Positions 17,096 through 25,638 of a DNA stretch of 64,000 bases are shown here, in pieces; the first letter of the stretch is position 1, and every line of letters begins with the position of its first letter. The translations under genes were made by a program, and so were the position numbers. The DNA is taken from positions 3,823,365 to 3,887,364 of the forward strand of contig NZ_MWQN01000001.1 of NCBI RefSeq assembly GCF_002024165.1. Reading direction: 5' to 3'. The notes under the pieces were generated by a model. The model was not told where the DNA came from. It saw only the letters and a program-made list of their open reading frames with translations, and did not search any database. Source of the stretch: Embleya scabrispora. Its GTDB lineage: Bacteria; Actinomycetota; Actinomycetes; Streptomycetales; Streptomycetaceae.

Positions 17096-18262
17096 TCAGC
17101 CCAGGCGTTCGATGATGGTGACGTTGGCCTGGCCGCCGCCCTCGCACATGGTCTGCAGGCCGTAGCGGCCTCCGGTGCGCTCCAGGTGGTGCAGCAGGGT
17201 GGTCATCAGGCGGGCGCCGGTGGCGCCGAGCGGGTGGCCCAGGGCGATCGCGCCGCCGTTGGGGTTGACCTTCTCGTGCGGGGCCTTGATGTCCTTCATC
17301 CAGGACAGCACCACCGGTGCAAACGCCTCGTTGATCTCGACCGCGTCGATGTCGTCGATGCCCAGGCCGCACTTGGCGAAGGCGTACTCCGTGGCCGGGA
17401 TCGGTGCGGACAACATCTCGATCGGGGACGCGCCGCGCACGCTCATGTGGTGGATCCGGGCCCGCGGGGTGAGGCCGTAACGCTTCAGCGCCCGCTCCGA
17501 GACGATCAGCAGCGCCGCCGCCCCGTCGGAGATCTGCGACGCGACGGCGGCGGTCATCCGGCCGCCCTCCATCAGCACTTTCAGCTCCGCCATCTTCTCC
17601 AGGGTGGTGCCCCGGCGCGGCGGCTCGTCGACCGCGACCACGGTGCCGTCCACGTCGATCGGCGCGATCTCCTTCTCGAACCACCCGTTGTCGATCGCGT
17701 GGATCGCCCGCTCGTGCGACGCGAGCGCGAAGTGCTCCATCTCCTCGCGGGAGATGTCCCACCGCTTCGCGATCAGCTCGGCGCCGTGGAACTGGTCGAC
17801 GGGCTCGTCGCCGTAGCGCGCCGCCCAGCCCTTGGAACCGGAGAACGGGTCGGTGAACCCGAGCGGCTTCGCCGAGGTCATCGCCGCGCCGATCGGGATC
17901 TGGTTCATGTTCTGCACGCCGCCGGCGATCACCACGTCCTGGGTGCCGGACAGCACGCCCTGCGCGGCGAAGTGGATCGCCTGCTGCGAGGAGCCGCACT
18001 GCCGGTCGATGGTGACCCCGGGCACCGCCTCGCTGTAGCCGGCGGCGAGCCACGCGGTACGGGCGATGTCGCCCGCCTGCGGGCCGATGGTGTCCACGCA
18101 GCCGAAGACCACGTCCTCGACCACGTCCGGGTCGATGCCGCTGCGCTCGACCAGCGCGGTGAGGGCGTGCGCGCCCAGGTCGGCCGGATGCACCCCGGAC
18201 AGGCTGCCCTTCTTGCGGCCGACCGGCGTACGGACCGCGTCGACGATGTATGCCTCGGCCAC
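17096..18262 (-). CDS. fadA6: FadA6-like acetyl-CoA acetyltransferase (thiolase)
   Basis: A 388-residue thiolase. The nucleophile lies in DRQCGSSQQAIHF (Cys about 89), the His in NPNGGAIALGHPLGATGAR and the second Cys in MCEGGGQAN. Length and the GVQNMNQIP segment match FadA6, the thiolase of the HIP/ring C-D pathway that releases acetyl-CoA after ring opening. GTG 18262 is chosen because AAGGAGG lies just upstream and homology begins there. It is divergent from a pair of acyl-CoA dehydrogenase genes with operator copy E between them. Confidence 0.92.
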   Translation of the reverse strand: MAEAYIVDAVRTPVGRKKGSLSGVHPADLGAHALTALVERSGIDPDVVEDVVFGCVDTIGPQAGDIARTAWLAAGYSEAVPGVTIDRQCGSSQQAIHFAAQGVLSGTQDVVIAGGVQNMNQIPIGAAMTSAKPLGFTDPFSGSKGWAARYGDEPVDQFHGAELIAKRWDISREEMEHFALASHERAIHAIDNGWFEKEIAPIDVDGTVVAVDEPPRRGTTLEKMAELKVLMEGGRMTAAVASQISDGAAALLIVSERALKRYGLTPRARIHHMSVRGASPIEMLSAPIPATEYAFAKCGLGIDDIDAVEINEAFAPVVLSWMKDIKAPHEKVNPNGGAIALGHPLGATGARLMTTLLHHLERTGGRYGLQTMCEGGGQANVTIIERLG

Positions 18263-18366
18263 TGGGGCCTCCTTCGATCTCGTTGTTTCCGCGGACGACC
18301 CGCCTCGGTCCGCGTGTTCGATCACACGCCGCGCACGCTGTCGCCACACCGCGTACAGCAGCTAAC

Positions 18367-18381
18367 CTGACGACCCGTCAG
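18367..18381. promoter_or_regulatory. Operator copy E (CTGACGACCCGTCAG)
   Basis: Exact match to the island consensus, with 6-bp perfect arms, midway in the divergent promoter between fadA6 (start 18262) and the acyl-CoA dehydrogenase at 18454. Confidence 0.75.
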
Positions 18382-18453
18382 TTATGCTACCCGTGTCCGA
18401 CCGGGTTTCGACCTGTGTGTCCTCGGTCTCACACCCGTCGAGGGAGTCGCCCA

Positions 18454-19596
18454 GTGGATCTCGAATTCACCGAGCAGGAGCAGGAGTTCCGCCGGGAGGC
18501 GCGCGCGTGGCTGACCGCCAACGTGCCCGCCGAGCGCCTGCCGTCGATGGACACCCGCGAGGGCTTCGAGGCCCACCGCGCGTGGGAGCGCAAGCTCTTC
18601 GACGCGCGCTGGGCGGTGGTGTCCTGGCCCCGGGAGTACGGCGGCCGCGAGGCGGGGCTGACCGAGTGGCTGATCTTCGAGGAGGAGTACTACCGCGCCG
18701 GCGCCCCCGGCCGGGTCAGCCAGAACGGCATCTTCCTGTTCGCCCCGACGCTCTTCGAGTTCGGCACCAGGGAGCAGCAGGACCGCTACCTGCCCGCGAT
18801 GGCCGCCGGCGAGGAGATCTGGGTCCAGGGCTGGTCCGAGCCCGAGGCCGGATCCGACCTGGCCAACGTGCGCTCGCGCGCGGAGCGGGACGAGGAGCGC
18901 GGCGGCTGGCGGCTCAGCGGCCAGAAGATCTGGAGCTCGCGCGGCACCTGGGGACACCGCCTGTTCGGCTTGTTCCGTACCGACCCGCAGGCGCAGCGAC
19001 ACCGCGGCCTGACCTACTTCATGGTCGACCTCGCCGCCGAGGGCGTGACGGTGCGGCCGATCCCGCAGCTCGACGGCGAGCCGGGCTTCGCCGAGGTCTT
19101 CCTCGACGACGTCTTCGTCCCCGATGCCGACGTGCTCGGCGGGGTGGACGAGGGCTGGAAGATCATGATCGCCACCACCGGCAGCGAGCGCGGCCTCAAC
19201 CTGCGCAGCCCGGGCCGCTTCGCGGCCCCCGCGAACCGGCTGATCGAGCTGTACAAGCGCGACCCGCGCCCGGCCGAGCGGGACGCGGTGGTGCGGGCCT
19301 GGATGGACGCCGACGCGTACCGGCTGTTCACCTTCGGCACGGTCACCAAACTCCAGGCGGGCGGTGCGATCGGCGCCGACTCCTCGATCAACAAGGTCTT
19401 CTGGTCCGAGATGGACGTCGAGCTGCACGCGACCGCGCTGCGCCTGCTCGGCGAGGCGGGCGAACTGGACGACGGCGACGGCGGCTGGCTGGACGGGTTC
19501 CTGTTCGCGCTGGGCGGCCCGATCTACGCCGGCACCAACGAGATCCAGCGCAACACGATCGCCGAGCGCATCCTCGGCCTGCCCCGAGCGAAGTAG
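18454..19596 (+). CDS. Acyl-CoA dehydrogenase, large-type subunit (FadE17/FadE30-like)
   Basis: A 380-residue ACAD: LEFTEQEQEFRREARAWL at the N-terminus, the WVQGWSEPEAGSDLANVRSRA flavin-side motif near residue 128, QKIWSSRGTWGHRLFGLFRTD, and a C-terminus of GGPIYAGTNEIQRNTIAERILGLPR. AGGGAG precedes the GTG start. It is followed after 13 bases by a second, shorter dehydrogenase gene. Paired genes of this kind encode the alpha2beta2 ACADs of steroid breakdown, in which the two chains share active sites. FadE30 is an option from position, but similarity alone does not settle which fadE this is. Confidence 0.87.
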   Translation: MDLEFTEQEQEFRREARAWLTANVPAERLPSMDTREGFEAHRAWERKLFDARWAVVSWPREYGGREAGLTEWLIFEEEYYRAGAPGRVSQNGIFLFAPTLFEFGTREQQDRYLPAMAAGEEIWVQGWSEPEAGSDLANVRSRAERDEERGGWRLSGQKIWSSRGTWGHRLFGLFRTDPQAQRHRGLTYFMVDLAAEGVTVRPIPQLDGEPGFAEVFLDDVFVPDADVLGGVDEGWKIMIATTGSERGLNLRSPGRFAAPANRLIELYKRDPRPAERDAVVRAWMDADAYRLFTFGTVTKLQAGGAIGADSSINKVFWSEMDVELHATALRLLGEAGELDDGDGGWLDGFLFALGGPIYAGTNEIQRNTIAERILGLPRAK

Positions 19597-19609
19597 AAGG
19601 GTTCCGACG

Positions 19610-20638
19610 ATGCGCCTCGCATACACCGAAGACCAGGAACTGTTCCGCGACACCGTCCGTGACTTCCTCGCCGACCGGTGCACCACGGCGGACGTGCGCG
19701 CCGCGTGGGCCGCCGACACCGCGATCTCCGCGCGCTGGGTCGAACTCGCCAAGGTCGGCGTGACCGGCATCGTGGTCCCGGAGGAGCACGACGGCCTGGG
19801 CATGGGCGACGAGGAACTGGCCGCCGTGCTGGTCGAGGCCGGCCGGGCCGCGCTGCCCGAACCGCTGCTCGAATCCGCGGTCGCGGCCGGGCTGTTCGCC
19901 GAGTTCGCGCCCGACGCCGGGTGGTTGGCCGAGATCGCGGCCGGTCGGGCGGCGGCCTCCGTGCTGCTGCCCGGGCAGCGCCTCGCGGTCGAGGCGGCGG
20001 CCGCCGACGTCCTGGTGATCGGCCTGGCCGACGGCGACCTGCACGTGGCGACGCCGGCCGACTGCGTACTGACCGCGCAGCGCTCGGTCGACCGCAGCCG
20101 CAAGCTCTTCACGGTCGACTTCACGCCGACCGCACGCACCCTGGTGGCCTCGGACACCCAGCGTGCACTGGCCCGCGCGGCGGACCGGGGCGCGCTCGGC
20201 GCCGCGGCGCAACTGCTCGGCCTGACCCGGCGGATGCTGGACACCACCGTCGAGTACGCCAAGCAGCGGGTCCAGCGCGGCGTGCCGATCGGCTCGCACC
20301 AGTCGGTCCAGCACCACCTGGCCAACGTGCTGATCAAGCTGGAGTTCGCCCGCCCCGTGGTGCTGCGCGCGGCCTACTCGCTGGCCCGCGACCTGCCCTC
20401 TGCGGCCCGTGACGTGTCGATGGCGAAGATCTACGCGGGCGAGGCGGCCGACCTCGCGGCCCGCAACTGCCTCCAGGTGCACGGCGCGATCGGCTACACC
20501 GAGGAACACGACCTGCACCTGTTCATGAAGCGCGCCTGGGCGCTGGGCACCGCGTGGGGCGACGCGGGGGTGCACCGCGACCGGATCGCGGCGGACCTGC
20601 TCGGCGACGCGCCTGCCCCGCCCACACCCGCGTTCTGA
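19610..20638 (+). CDS. Acyl-CoA dehydrogenase, small-type partner subunit
   Basis: A 342-residue ACAD-like chain, shorter than normal because the middle domain is reduced. Visible are LAYTEDQELFRDTVRDFLADRC, VVPEEHDGLGMGDEELAAVLVEAGRAALPEPLLES, and the C-terminal YAKQRVQRGVPIGSHQSVQHHLANV and QVHGAIGYTEEHDLHLFMKRA. AGAAGGG lies before the ATG, and the gene is coupled to the larger ACAD upstream. I infer a heteromeric complex with the upstream chain. The C-terminal tail is Pro-rich and not conserved. Confidence 0.86.
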   Translation: MRLAYTEDQELFRDTVRDFLADRCTTADVRAAWAADTAISARWVELAKVGVTGIVVPEEHDGLGMGDEELAAVLVEAGRAALPEPLLESAVAAGLFAEFAPDAGWLAEIAAGRAAASVLLPGQRLAVEAAAADVLVIGLADGDLHVATPADCVLTAQRSVDRSRKLFTVDFTPTARTLVASDTQRALARAADRGALGAAAQLLGLTRRMLDTTVEYAKQRVQRGVPIGSHQSVQHHLANVLIKLEFARPVVLRAAYSLARDLPSAARDVSMAKIYAGEAADLAARNCLQVHGAIGYTEEHDLHLFMKRAWALGTAWGDAGVHRDRIAADLLGDAPAPPTPAF

Positions 20639-20688
20639 CCCGCCCCTTGGACTGACGACGTTTCAGGCGGCCGTCGTCACGCGCGAAC

Positions 20689-20716
20689 GCCCCCGGTTCC
20701 CTGGTGGAACGGGGGC
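20689..20716. terminator. Hairpin between convergent ACAD and crotonase genes
   Basis: GCCCCC-G-GTTCC pairs with GGAAC-GGGGGC around a five-base loop, with one bulged G. It is suitable as a bidirectional terminator. Confidence 0.65.
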
Positions 20717-20761
20717 ATTCGTGTTTCCGGAGCGGTGGCCGCGTCCCCGGATCACGTGGCC

Positions 20762-21538
20762 TCAGCGCACCCGGAACTCCTTGCTGCGGCTCTGGAACAG
20801 CCCGGCCTGCTCGGACCAGTCCAGGTTGCCCAGTTCGATCAGGTGCGGGGCCATGGTCAGGGCCTGCGCGCGGGTCAGGTCGCGGGCCGCCCAGATCGCG
20901 CGGATCGAGCCCTGGACGCCGTGCGGGGGATAGGAGGCGATGGTCTCGGCGGCCCAGCGGGCGGTGTCGAGCAGGTCCGCGGCGGGCACGACCTGCGAGA
21001 CCAGGCCCGTCTCGTACGCCCGCCGGGCGCTCATCCGCTCGGCGTTGCCGAGCAGGGTGAGCCGCATGACCTCGCCGAGCGGCATGCGCTGCGCCAGGTG
21101 CATCGACTCGAACCCGGAGACCATGCCGTACGTGGTGTGCGGGTCGAAGAACGTCGCCCCCTCCGCCGCGATCGCGAACTCGCACTCGCCCAGCAGGTAG
21201 AACGCGCCGCCGCAGGCCATCCCGTTGACCGCGACGATCACCGGTTTCCACAGGTCGGAGAACTTCGGGCCGACCCGGAGCATCGGGTCGTCCATCATGT
21301 ACGGCGACGACGGCTGCGGGATGTCCACACCGCGGTCGATGCCCGTGCAGAACGCCTTGTCGCCCGCGCCGGTGAGCACCACGCAGCGCACGTCGTCGTC
21401 GTGCCGCAGGTCCCGCCACAACGTGTGCAACTCGTCGATCATGGTGATGTCGAACGCGTTGTGCCGGTCCGGGCGGTTCAACGTCACCCACGCGACGCCG
21501 TTCTCCTGCTCGTAGCCCAGCGTCTCGAACTTGCGCAT
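20762..21538 (-). CDS. Enoyl-CoA hydratase/isomerase family protein
   Basis: A 258-residue crotonase with both oxyanion-hole segments: KAFCTGIDRGVDI (about residue 62) and NGMACGGAFYLLGECEFAIAAEGATFFDPHTTYGMVSG. It is divergent from the fadD3 homologue, sharing operator copy F, so it belongs to the same putative regulon. Hydration of an enoyl-CoA made by one of the nearby ACADs is the simplest role, but the family is catalytically diverse. Confidence 0.86.
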   Translation of the reverse strand: MRKFETLGYEQENGVAWVTLNRPDRHNAFDITMIDELHTLWRDLRHDDDVRCVVLTGAGDKAFCTGIDRGVDIPQPSSPYMMDDPMLRVGPKFSDLWKPVIVAVNGMACGGAFYLLGECEFAIAAEGATFFDPHTTYGMVSGFESMHLAQRMPLGEVMRLTLLGNAERMSARRAYETGLVSQVVPAADLLDTARWAAETIASYPPHGVQGSIRAIWAARDLTRAQALTMAPHLIELGNLDWSEQAGLFQSRSKEFRVR

Positions 21539-21624
21539 AGCTCAGCCCTCAATCATCGGTCGCCACCGCTTCGCGGTGGTGTGCGTCTCGATCGCCGCGA
21601 TGCCGCTTCCCTCGCCGCCATGAT

Positions 21625-21639
21625 CTGACGTACCGTCAG
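21625..21639. promoter_or_regulatory. Operator copy F (CTGACGTACCGTCAG)
   Basis: Exact consensus copy between the divergent crotonase (start 21538) and fadD3 (start 21674). It lies only 35 bases from the fadD3 start codon, so binding would likely cover the fadD3 promoter or initial transcript. Confidence 0.75.
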
Positions 21640-21673
21640 GTTCAATCAACCTCTGGCCTCTCCGGGAGCGATC

Positions 21674-23305
21674 ATGCAAGGGGACCTCGAGTGGGGCAGC
21701 ATTCCTGCTCTCGTCGACAGCGCGGCGGACCGCTTCGGTGACCGTGAGGCCGTGGTGGACGGCAATGTACGGGTCACCTACACCGAACTGCGGGACCGCG
21801 TCCGGCGCGCCGCGGCCGCCGCCATCGCGGCCGGCGTCGGCAAGGGCGACCGGGTCGGCGTCTGGGCGCCGAACTCGCTGGACTGGATGGTGGCCGCGCT
21901 CGGCGCGCTCACCGCCGGCGGCGTCGTGGTGCCGATGAACACCCGGTACAAGGGCGCCGAGGCCAAGTACGTGCTGGCCAAGACGCACGCCAGGCTGCTG
22001 TTCGTCTCGGGCACCTTCCTCGGCTCGTCCTATGTCGCGATGTTGCGCCAGGCGGCCGGCGGCGCCGCCGAGGGCCGGCCCTTCGCGGACCTGCCGGACC
22101 TGGGCCGGGTGGTCGTACTCGCGGACACCGCGCCGGACGACTGCGTCTCGTGGGCCGACTTCCTCGCCGGCGGCGAGGGGATTCCCGCCGCCGAGGTGGA
22201 CGCCCGCAAGGCGAGCGTGGCCCCGGACGACACCGGCGACATCATCTTCACCTCGGGCACCACCGGCGCGCCCAAGGGCGTGATGACCACGCAGGCACAG
22301 ACGTTGCGGGTGTTCGATACCTGGGCGTCGGTGGTCGGCGTCACCGAGGGCGACCGGTATCTCGTGGTCAGCCCCTTCTTCCACACCTTCGGGTACAAGG
22401 CCGGGATCATCGCGAGCCTGATCAAGGGCGCCACGCTGATCCCGCAGGCGGTCTTCGACGCGGATGCCACGATGGCGCTGATCCAGCAGGAGAAGGTCAC
22501 GGTGCTGCCGGGCGCGCCGACCATCTACACCTCGCTGCTGGACGCGGTGGCGCGGGAGGGGGCGAGCGGCTACGACCTGTCCTCGCTGCGGCTCGCGGTC
22601 ACCGGGGCGGCGGCGGTGCCGCTGTCCCTGGTCACCCGGATGGCCGAGGAACTGGGCTTCGACTCGGTGCTCACCGCGTACGGGCTGACCGAGTCGTGCG
22701 GCACCGCCACGATGTGCCGCCAGGGGGACTCGGCCGAGACCATCTCGTCCACCTCGGGCCGGGCCATCCCGGGCGTCGAGGTGATCACGGCGGACGCGGA
22801 CGGCAAGCCGACTGCGGTCGGCGAGTCGGGCGAGGTGTGGGTGCGCGGATACAACGTGATGACGGGCTACTTCGAAGACGCCGAGGAGACCGCGAAGGCG
22901 GTGGACGCGGACGGCTGGCTGCACACCGGCGACGTGGGCGTCCTGGACGAGCAGGGCAACCTGCGGATCACCGACCGGATCAAGGACATGTTCATCGTCG
23001 GCGGCTTCAACGCCTATCCGGCGGAGATCGAGTCGGTCCTGGCGGGGCACCCGGCGATCTCGGAGGCCGCGGTGGTCGGCGTCCCGGACGCGCGGATGGG
23101 CGAGGTCGGCAAGGCCTACCTGCTGCTGCGTCCCGGTGCCGAGGCCACCGCCGACGAGATCATCACGTTCTGCCGCCGCGAGATGGCCAACTACAAGGTG
23201 CCGCGCACGGTCGAGTTCGTCACCGAACTTCCCCGCAACCCGGGTGGCAAGGTCCTGAAGTTCGAACTCCGGGCCAGGGCGGCCGAAGAGGCGGCCCGCC
23301 GCTGA
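21674..23305 (+). CDS. fadD3: FadD3-like HIP-CoA ligase
   Basis: A 543-residue adenylate-forming CoA ligase with strong resemblance to FadD3: NSLDWMVAALGALTAGGVVVPMNTRYKGAEA, FTSGTTGAPKGVMTT (AMP-binding), FFHTFGYKAGIIASL, LTAYGLTES, DGWLHTGDVG and the C-terminal Lys in NPGGKVLKFELR. FadD3 attaches CoA to the propionate side chain of HIP, committing the last two steroid rings to breakdown. The sequence is about 35 residues longer than the mycobacterial enzyme, mainly in a loop near residue 120 and at the C-terminus. It has operator copy F immediately upstream and a strong terminator downstream. Confidence 0.9.
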   Translation: MQGDLEWGSIPALVDSAADRFGDREAVVDGNVRVTYTELRDRVRRAAAAAIAAGVGKGDRVGVWAPNSLDWMVAALGALTAGGVVVPMNTRYKGAEAKYVLAKTHARLLFVSGTFLGSSYVAMLRQAAGGAAEGRPFADLPDLGRVVVLADTAPDDCVSWADFLAGGEGIPAAEVDARKASVAPDDTGDIIFTSGTTGAPKGVMTTQAQTLRVFDTWASVVGVTEGDRYLVVSPFFHTFGYKAGIIASLIKGATLIPQAVFDADATMALIQQEKVTVLPGAPTIYTSLLDAVAREGASGYDLSSLRLAVTGAAAVPLSLVTRMAEELGFDSVLTAYGLTESCGTATMCRQGDSAETISSTSGRAIPGVEVITADADGKPTAVGESGEVWVRGYNVMTGYFEDAEETAKAVDADGWLHTGDVGVLDEQGNLRITDRIKDMFIVGGFNAYPAEIESVLAGHPAISEAAVVGVPDARMGEVGKAYLLLRPGAEATADEIITFCRREMANYKVPRTVEFVTELPRNPGGKVLKFELRARAAEEAARR

Positions 23306-23314
23306 ACCCGCGCG

Positions 23315-23367
23315 CGCCCGCCGAGCCGCCGGTCCTCGGGGCCGAGCGGCCGGCGGCTCGGCGGGCG
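23315..23367 (+). terminator. Very long hairpin after fadD3
   Basis: A perfect 18-bp stem (positions 23315-23332 with 23350-23367) and a 17-base loop that can itself pair (CTCGG with CCGAG). It lies 10 bases after the fadD3 stop. Confidence 0.85.
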
Positions 23368-23652
23368 GCGCAACGGCAAAACGCCCGTGTCGACCGAGGT
23401 CGAGCACGAGCGTCAGGCGGATGAAAACCTACGAGGTGGGCTCCCTGCGCCGGCATTGTCCGTTCAGGTGCTAGGGGTCGCCTTCCGGTCCATCGGACTT
23501 TCGGGCCTCTCAGCCTGACCGTCGGACCTCGGTCAACCGCTCCGAAGCCGCTGTTCGGTCCAGCTCCCTCGCTCGCCCCGTAGGCTTCTTTCAGGATACT
23601 TCCGTTCAAACCGGACAACAAGGGGTTTGCCGAACGGATCGTCGGCCGGCGC
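23368..23652. other. Intergenic stretch without recognised feature
   Basis: About 285 bases between the fadD3 terminator and the convergent crotonase gene. I see no credible gene, operator copy or repeat here; short open frames lack ribosome sites and homology. Confidence 0.5.
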
Positions 23653-24492
23653 CTATCTCCCTTCGAACTCCGCCGACCGGCGGGCGGCCTTGGCCGCGTA
23701 GCCCGCCACCGAGTCGTCCGACACCAGGGTGAGGGCCGCCGACATCGCCGTCAGGCCGAGGGCCGCGTCCAGGTTGGCGTCGGCGAAGGTGTCGATGCTG
23801 CGTTTGATGCCCTGTACGGCCAGCGGTGCGTTGGCCGCGATCTCCTCGGCCACGGCCCGTGCGGCCTTGTCCAGGTCGGCCGCCGGCACCACCTCCTGGA
23901 CCAGGTTCAACCGGGCGGCCAGCGCCGCGTCGATCCGTCGCCCGGTCAGCGACAGCAGCTTGGCCCACCCGGCGCCGGCCTCGCGGGCGATGCGGATGTC
24001 GCCGCCGGCGTCCACCGCGACCCCGATCTGCGCCTCGGGCAGCGCGAACCGCGCGTCGTCGGCCGCGATCCGGATGTCGGCCATCAGCGCCAACTCGAAC
24101 CCGAAGCCCAGGCAGTAGCCCTGCACGCCCGCCACCACCGGCTGCGGCAGCCGCGCGAAGGCGCGAAACCGCTCGTGTACCCAGCGCAGACCCTCGTAGT
24201 AGTTGCGGGTGCGCTCCGCCCCCGAGCGCCCGGTGATCGCACCGCCGGGCGCGGTCACGTCGATGCCCGCGCAAAACGCCCGCCCCTCGGCCCGCAGCAG
24301 GACCACCCGGATCCGCTCGTCGAAGCGGATCCGGTCGGCCATGATGCCCAACTGCCGGGTCGCCTCCCAGCTCCACGCGTTCAACTTCTCCGGCCGGCAC
24401 AGGGTCAACGACGCGATGCCGGTGCCTTCGTCGACCTCCAGGCGCATGCGTTCCTCGGCCGCGTCGATGCTCGGGTCGGTGGTGTTGATCAC
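23653..24492 (-). CDS. Enoyl-CoA hydratase/isomerase family protein
   Basis: A 279-residue crotonase with GRAFCAGIDVTAPGGAITG (first oxyanion segment, followed by a Gly-rich insertion) and GVQGYCLGFGFELALMADIRIAADDARFALPEAQIGVAVD. GTG 24492 is chosen because AGGAGG lies nine bases upstream. A longer frame overlaps the operator and lacks homology. It is divergent from the luciferase-like gene with operator copy G between. Function beyond CoA-ester chemistry is not readable. Confidence 0.86.
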   Translation of the reverse strand: MINTTDPSIDAAEERMRLEVDEGTGIASLTLCRPEKLNAWSWEATRQLGIMADRIRFDERIRVVLLRAEGRAFCAGIDVTAPGGAITGRSGAERTRNYYEGLRWVHERFRAFARLPQPVVAGVQGYCLGFGFELALMADIRIAADDARFALPEAQIGVAVDAGGDIRIAREAGAGWAKLLSLTGRRIDAALAARLNLVQEVVPAADLDKAARAVAEEIAANAPLAVQGIKRSIDTFADANLDAALGLTAMSAALTLVSDDSVAGYAAKAARRSAEFEGR

Positions 24493-24528
24493 GGTCCGGT
24501 TCCTCCTGGAGCGGTCTTTCGGCCTTGT

Positions 24529-24543
24529 CTGACGACCCGTTAG
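24529..24543. promoter_or_regulatory. Operator copy G (CTGACGACCCGTTAG)
   Basis: One mismatch from copy E. It lies 37 bases from the crotonase start and 113 from the luciferase-like gene start, so it can serve both directions. Confidence 0.7.
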
Positions 24544-24655
24544 ATCGGAGTATGTGACACGCGTTCGGCACAGTCCATCGATGTCCGTCGATCTCGCCCG
24601 ACCACTTTTCTCCGAGCCCCCACTCGACCCCTCTCGCACTTTCGGAGGCACTCCC

Positions 24656-25603
24656 ATGGCCGCGATCCTGCCCCCGGGCACCCTGCACGTCGGCATGCAG
24701 TTGCCCATCCAGTCGCAGAGCCGGCTGTACGCGGAAGCCTGGGAGGACGGCGCCGGACCCGACGAACTCGCCGCGCTCGCCCGCGCCTGCGACCGGGCCG
24801 GCTTCGCCTACATCGCGGTCTGCGACCACACCGCGATCCCGCGCAGCCACGCCGGCGCGATGGGCACCGAGTGGTGGGACACGATGACCACGCTCGGCTG
24901 GCTCGCCGGGGTCACCGAGCGGATCCGGCTGATCAGCCACGTGTCGGTGCTCGCCTACCGGCACCCGATGATGTCCGCCAAGGCGTTCGCCACGCTGGAC
25001 CGGATCTCGAAGGGCCGGGCCATCGTCGGCGCCGGCGCGGGCCACGTCGAGGCCGAGTTCGAGATGCTCGGCGTCGACTTCAAGACCCGGGGCAGGGCGC
25101 TGAACGAGGCACTGGAACTGCTCGACCTGGCGCTGCGCGAGGAGTACGTGACCTTCGCCGGGCAGCACTGGCGGGTGGACGACATGGGCGCCCGGCCGCG
25201 TCCGGTGCAGACTCCCCGTCCGCCGATCTGGATCGGCGGCTCGGCGGGCGCCGCGCTCAAGCGGGTGGCCAGGTACGGCGACGGCTGGCTGCCGCAGGGC
25301 AGCCCGCGCGAGACCTACCCGGCGCAGCTTGCCGAACTGCGGCGCTACCGGGAGGAGTTCGGCCGTGCGGACGAGCGCCTCGACATCGGCGCGATTCCCG
25401 AGATGATCTACGTCGGCGAGGCCGGCTGGGACGTCGGCGCCCACACCCTCACCGGGAGCGCGGACAAGATCGCCGAGTCGCTGCGCTGGTACGGCGAGCA
25501 GGGCGCGAACCAGATCCAGGTCCGCTTCCGCAGCCGGGACCTGGCCGAACTGCTGGACCAGATCGCCCGGTTCGCCGCCGAGGTGGCTCCCCACCTGTCC
25601 TGA
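24656..25603 (+). CDS. Luciferase-like (LLM-class) flavin or F420-dependent oxidoreductase
   Basis: A 315-residue bacterial-luciferase-fold TIM barrel. Features include HVGMQLPIQSQSRLYAEAWE, the conserved VCDHTAIP segment near residue 60, ISHVSVLAYRHPMMSAKAFATLD, GRAIVGAGAGHVEAEFEMLG and PPIWIGGSAGAALKRVARYGDGWLP. The family uses FMNH2 or reduced F420; fbiC in this window shows that the host makes F420, but the cofactor cannot be assigned from sequence alone. GGAGG is eight bases before the ATG. Its stop codon lies inside operator copy H, and an SDR gene follows. Confidence 0.86.
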   Translation: MAAILPPGTLHVGMQLPIQSQSRLYAEAWEDGAGPDELAALARACDRAGFAYIAVCDHTAIPRSHAGAMGTEWWDTMTTLGWLAGVTERIRLISHVSVLAYRHPMMSAKAFATLDRISKGRAIVGAGAGHVEAEFEMLGVDFKTRGRALNEALELLDLALREEYVTFAGQHWRVDDMGARPRPVQTPRPPIWIGGSAGAALKRVARYGDGWLPQGSPRETYPAQLAELRRYREEFGRADERLDIGAIPEMIYVGEAGWDVGAHTLTGSADKIAESLRWYGEQGANQIQVRFRSRDLAELLDQIARFAAEVAPHLS

Positions 25604-25614
25604 CGCACCATCAG
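25600..25614. promoter_or_regulatory. Operator copy H (CTGACGCACCATCAG), overlapping a stop codon
   Basis: The TGA of the luciferase-like gene is bases 2-4 of this copy. The downstream SDR gene starts 25 bases later, so the SDR probably has its own regulated promoter within the end of the upstream gene, or the site acts as a roadblock. Confidence 0.65.
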
Positions 25615-25638
25615 TCCCGTTCTTCGAAAGGTCTTCGC

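Noticed and set aside
20652-20666. CTGACGACGTTTCAG as a tenth operator copy
   Set aside because: Only the left half matches, and it lies between two converging gene ends where no promoter is expected.
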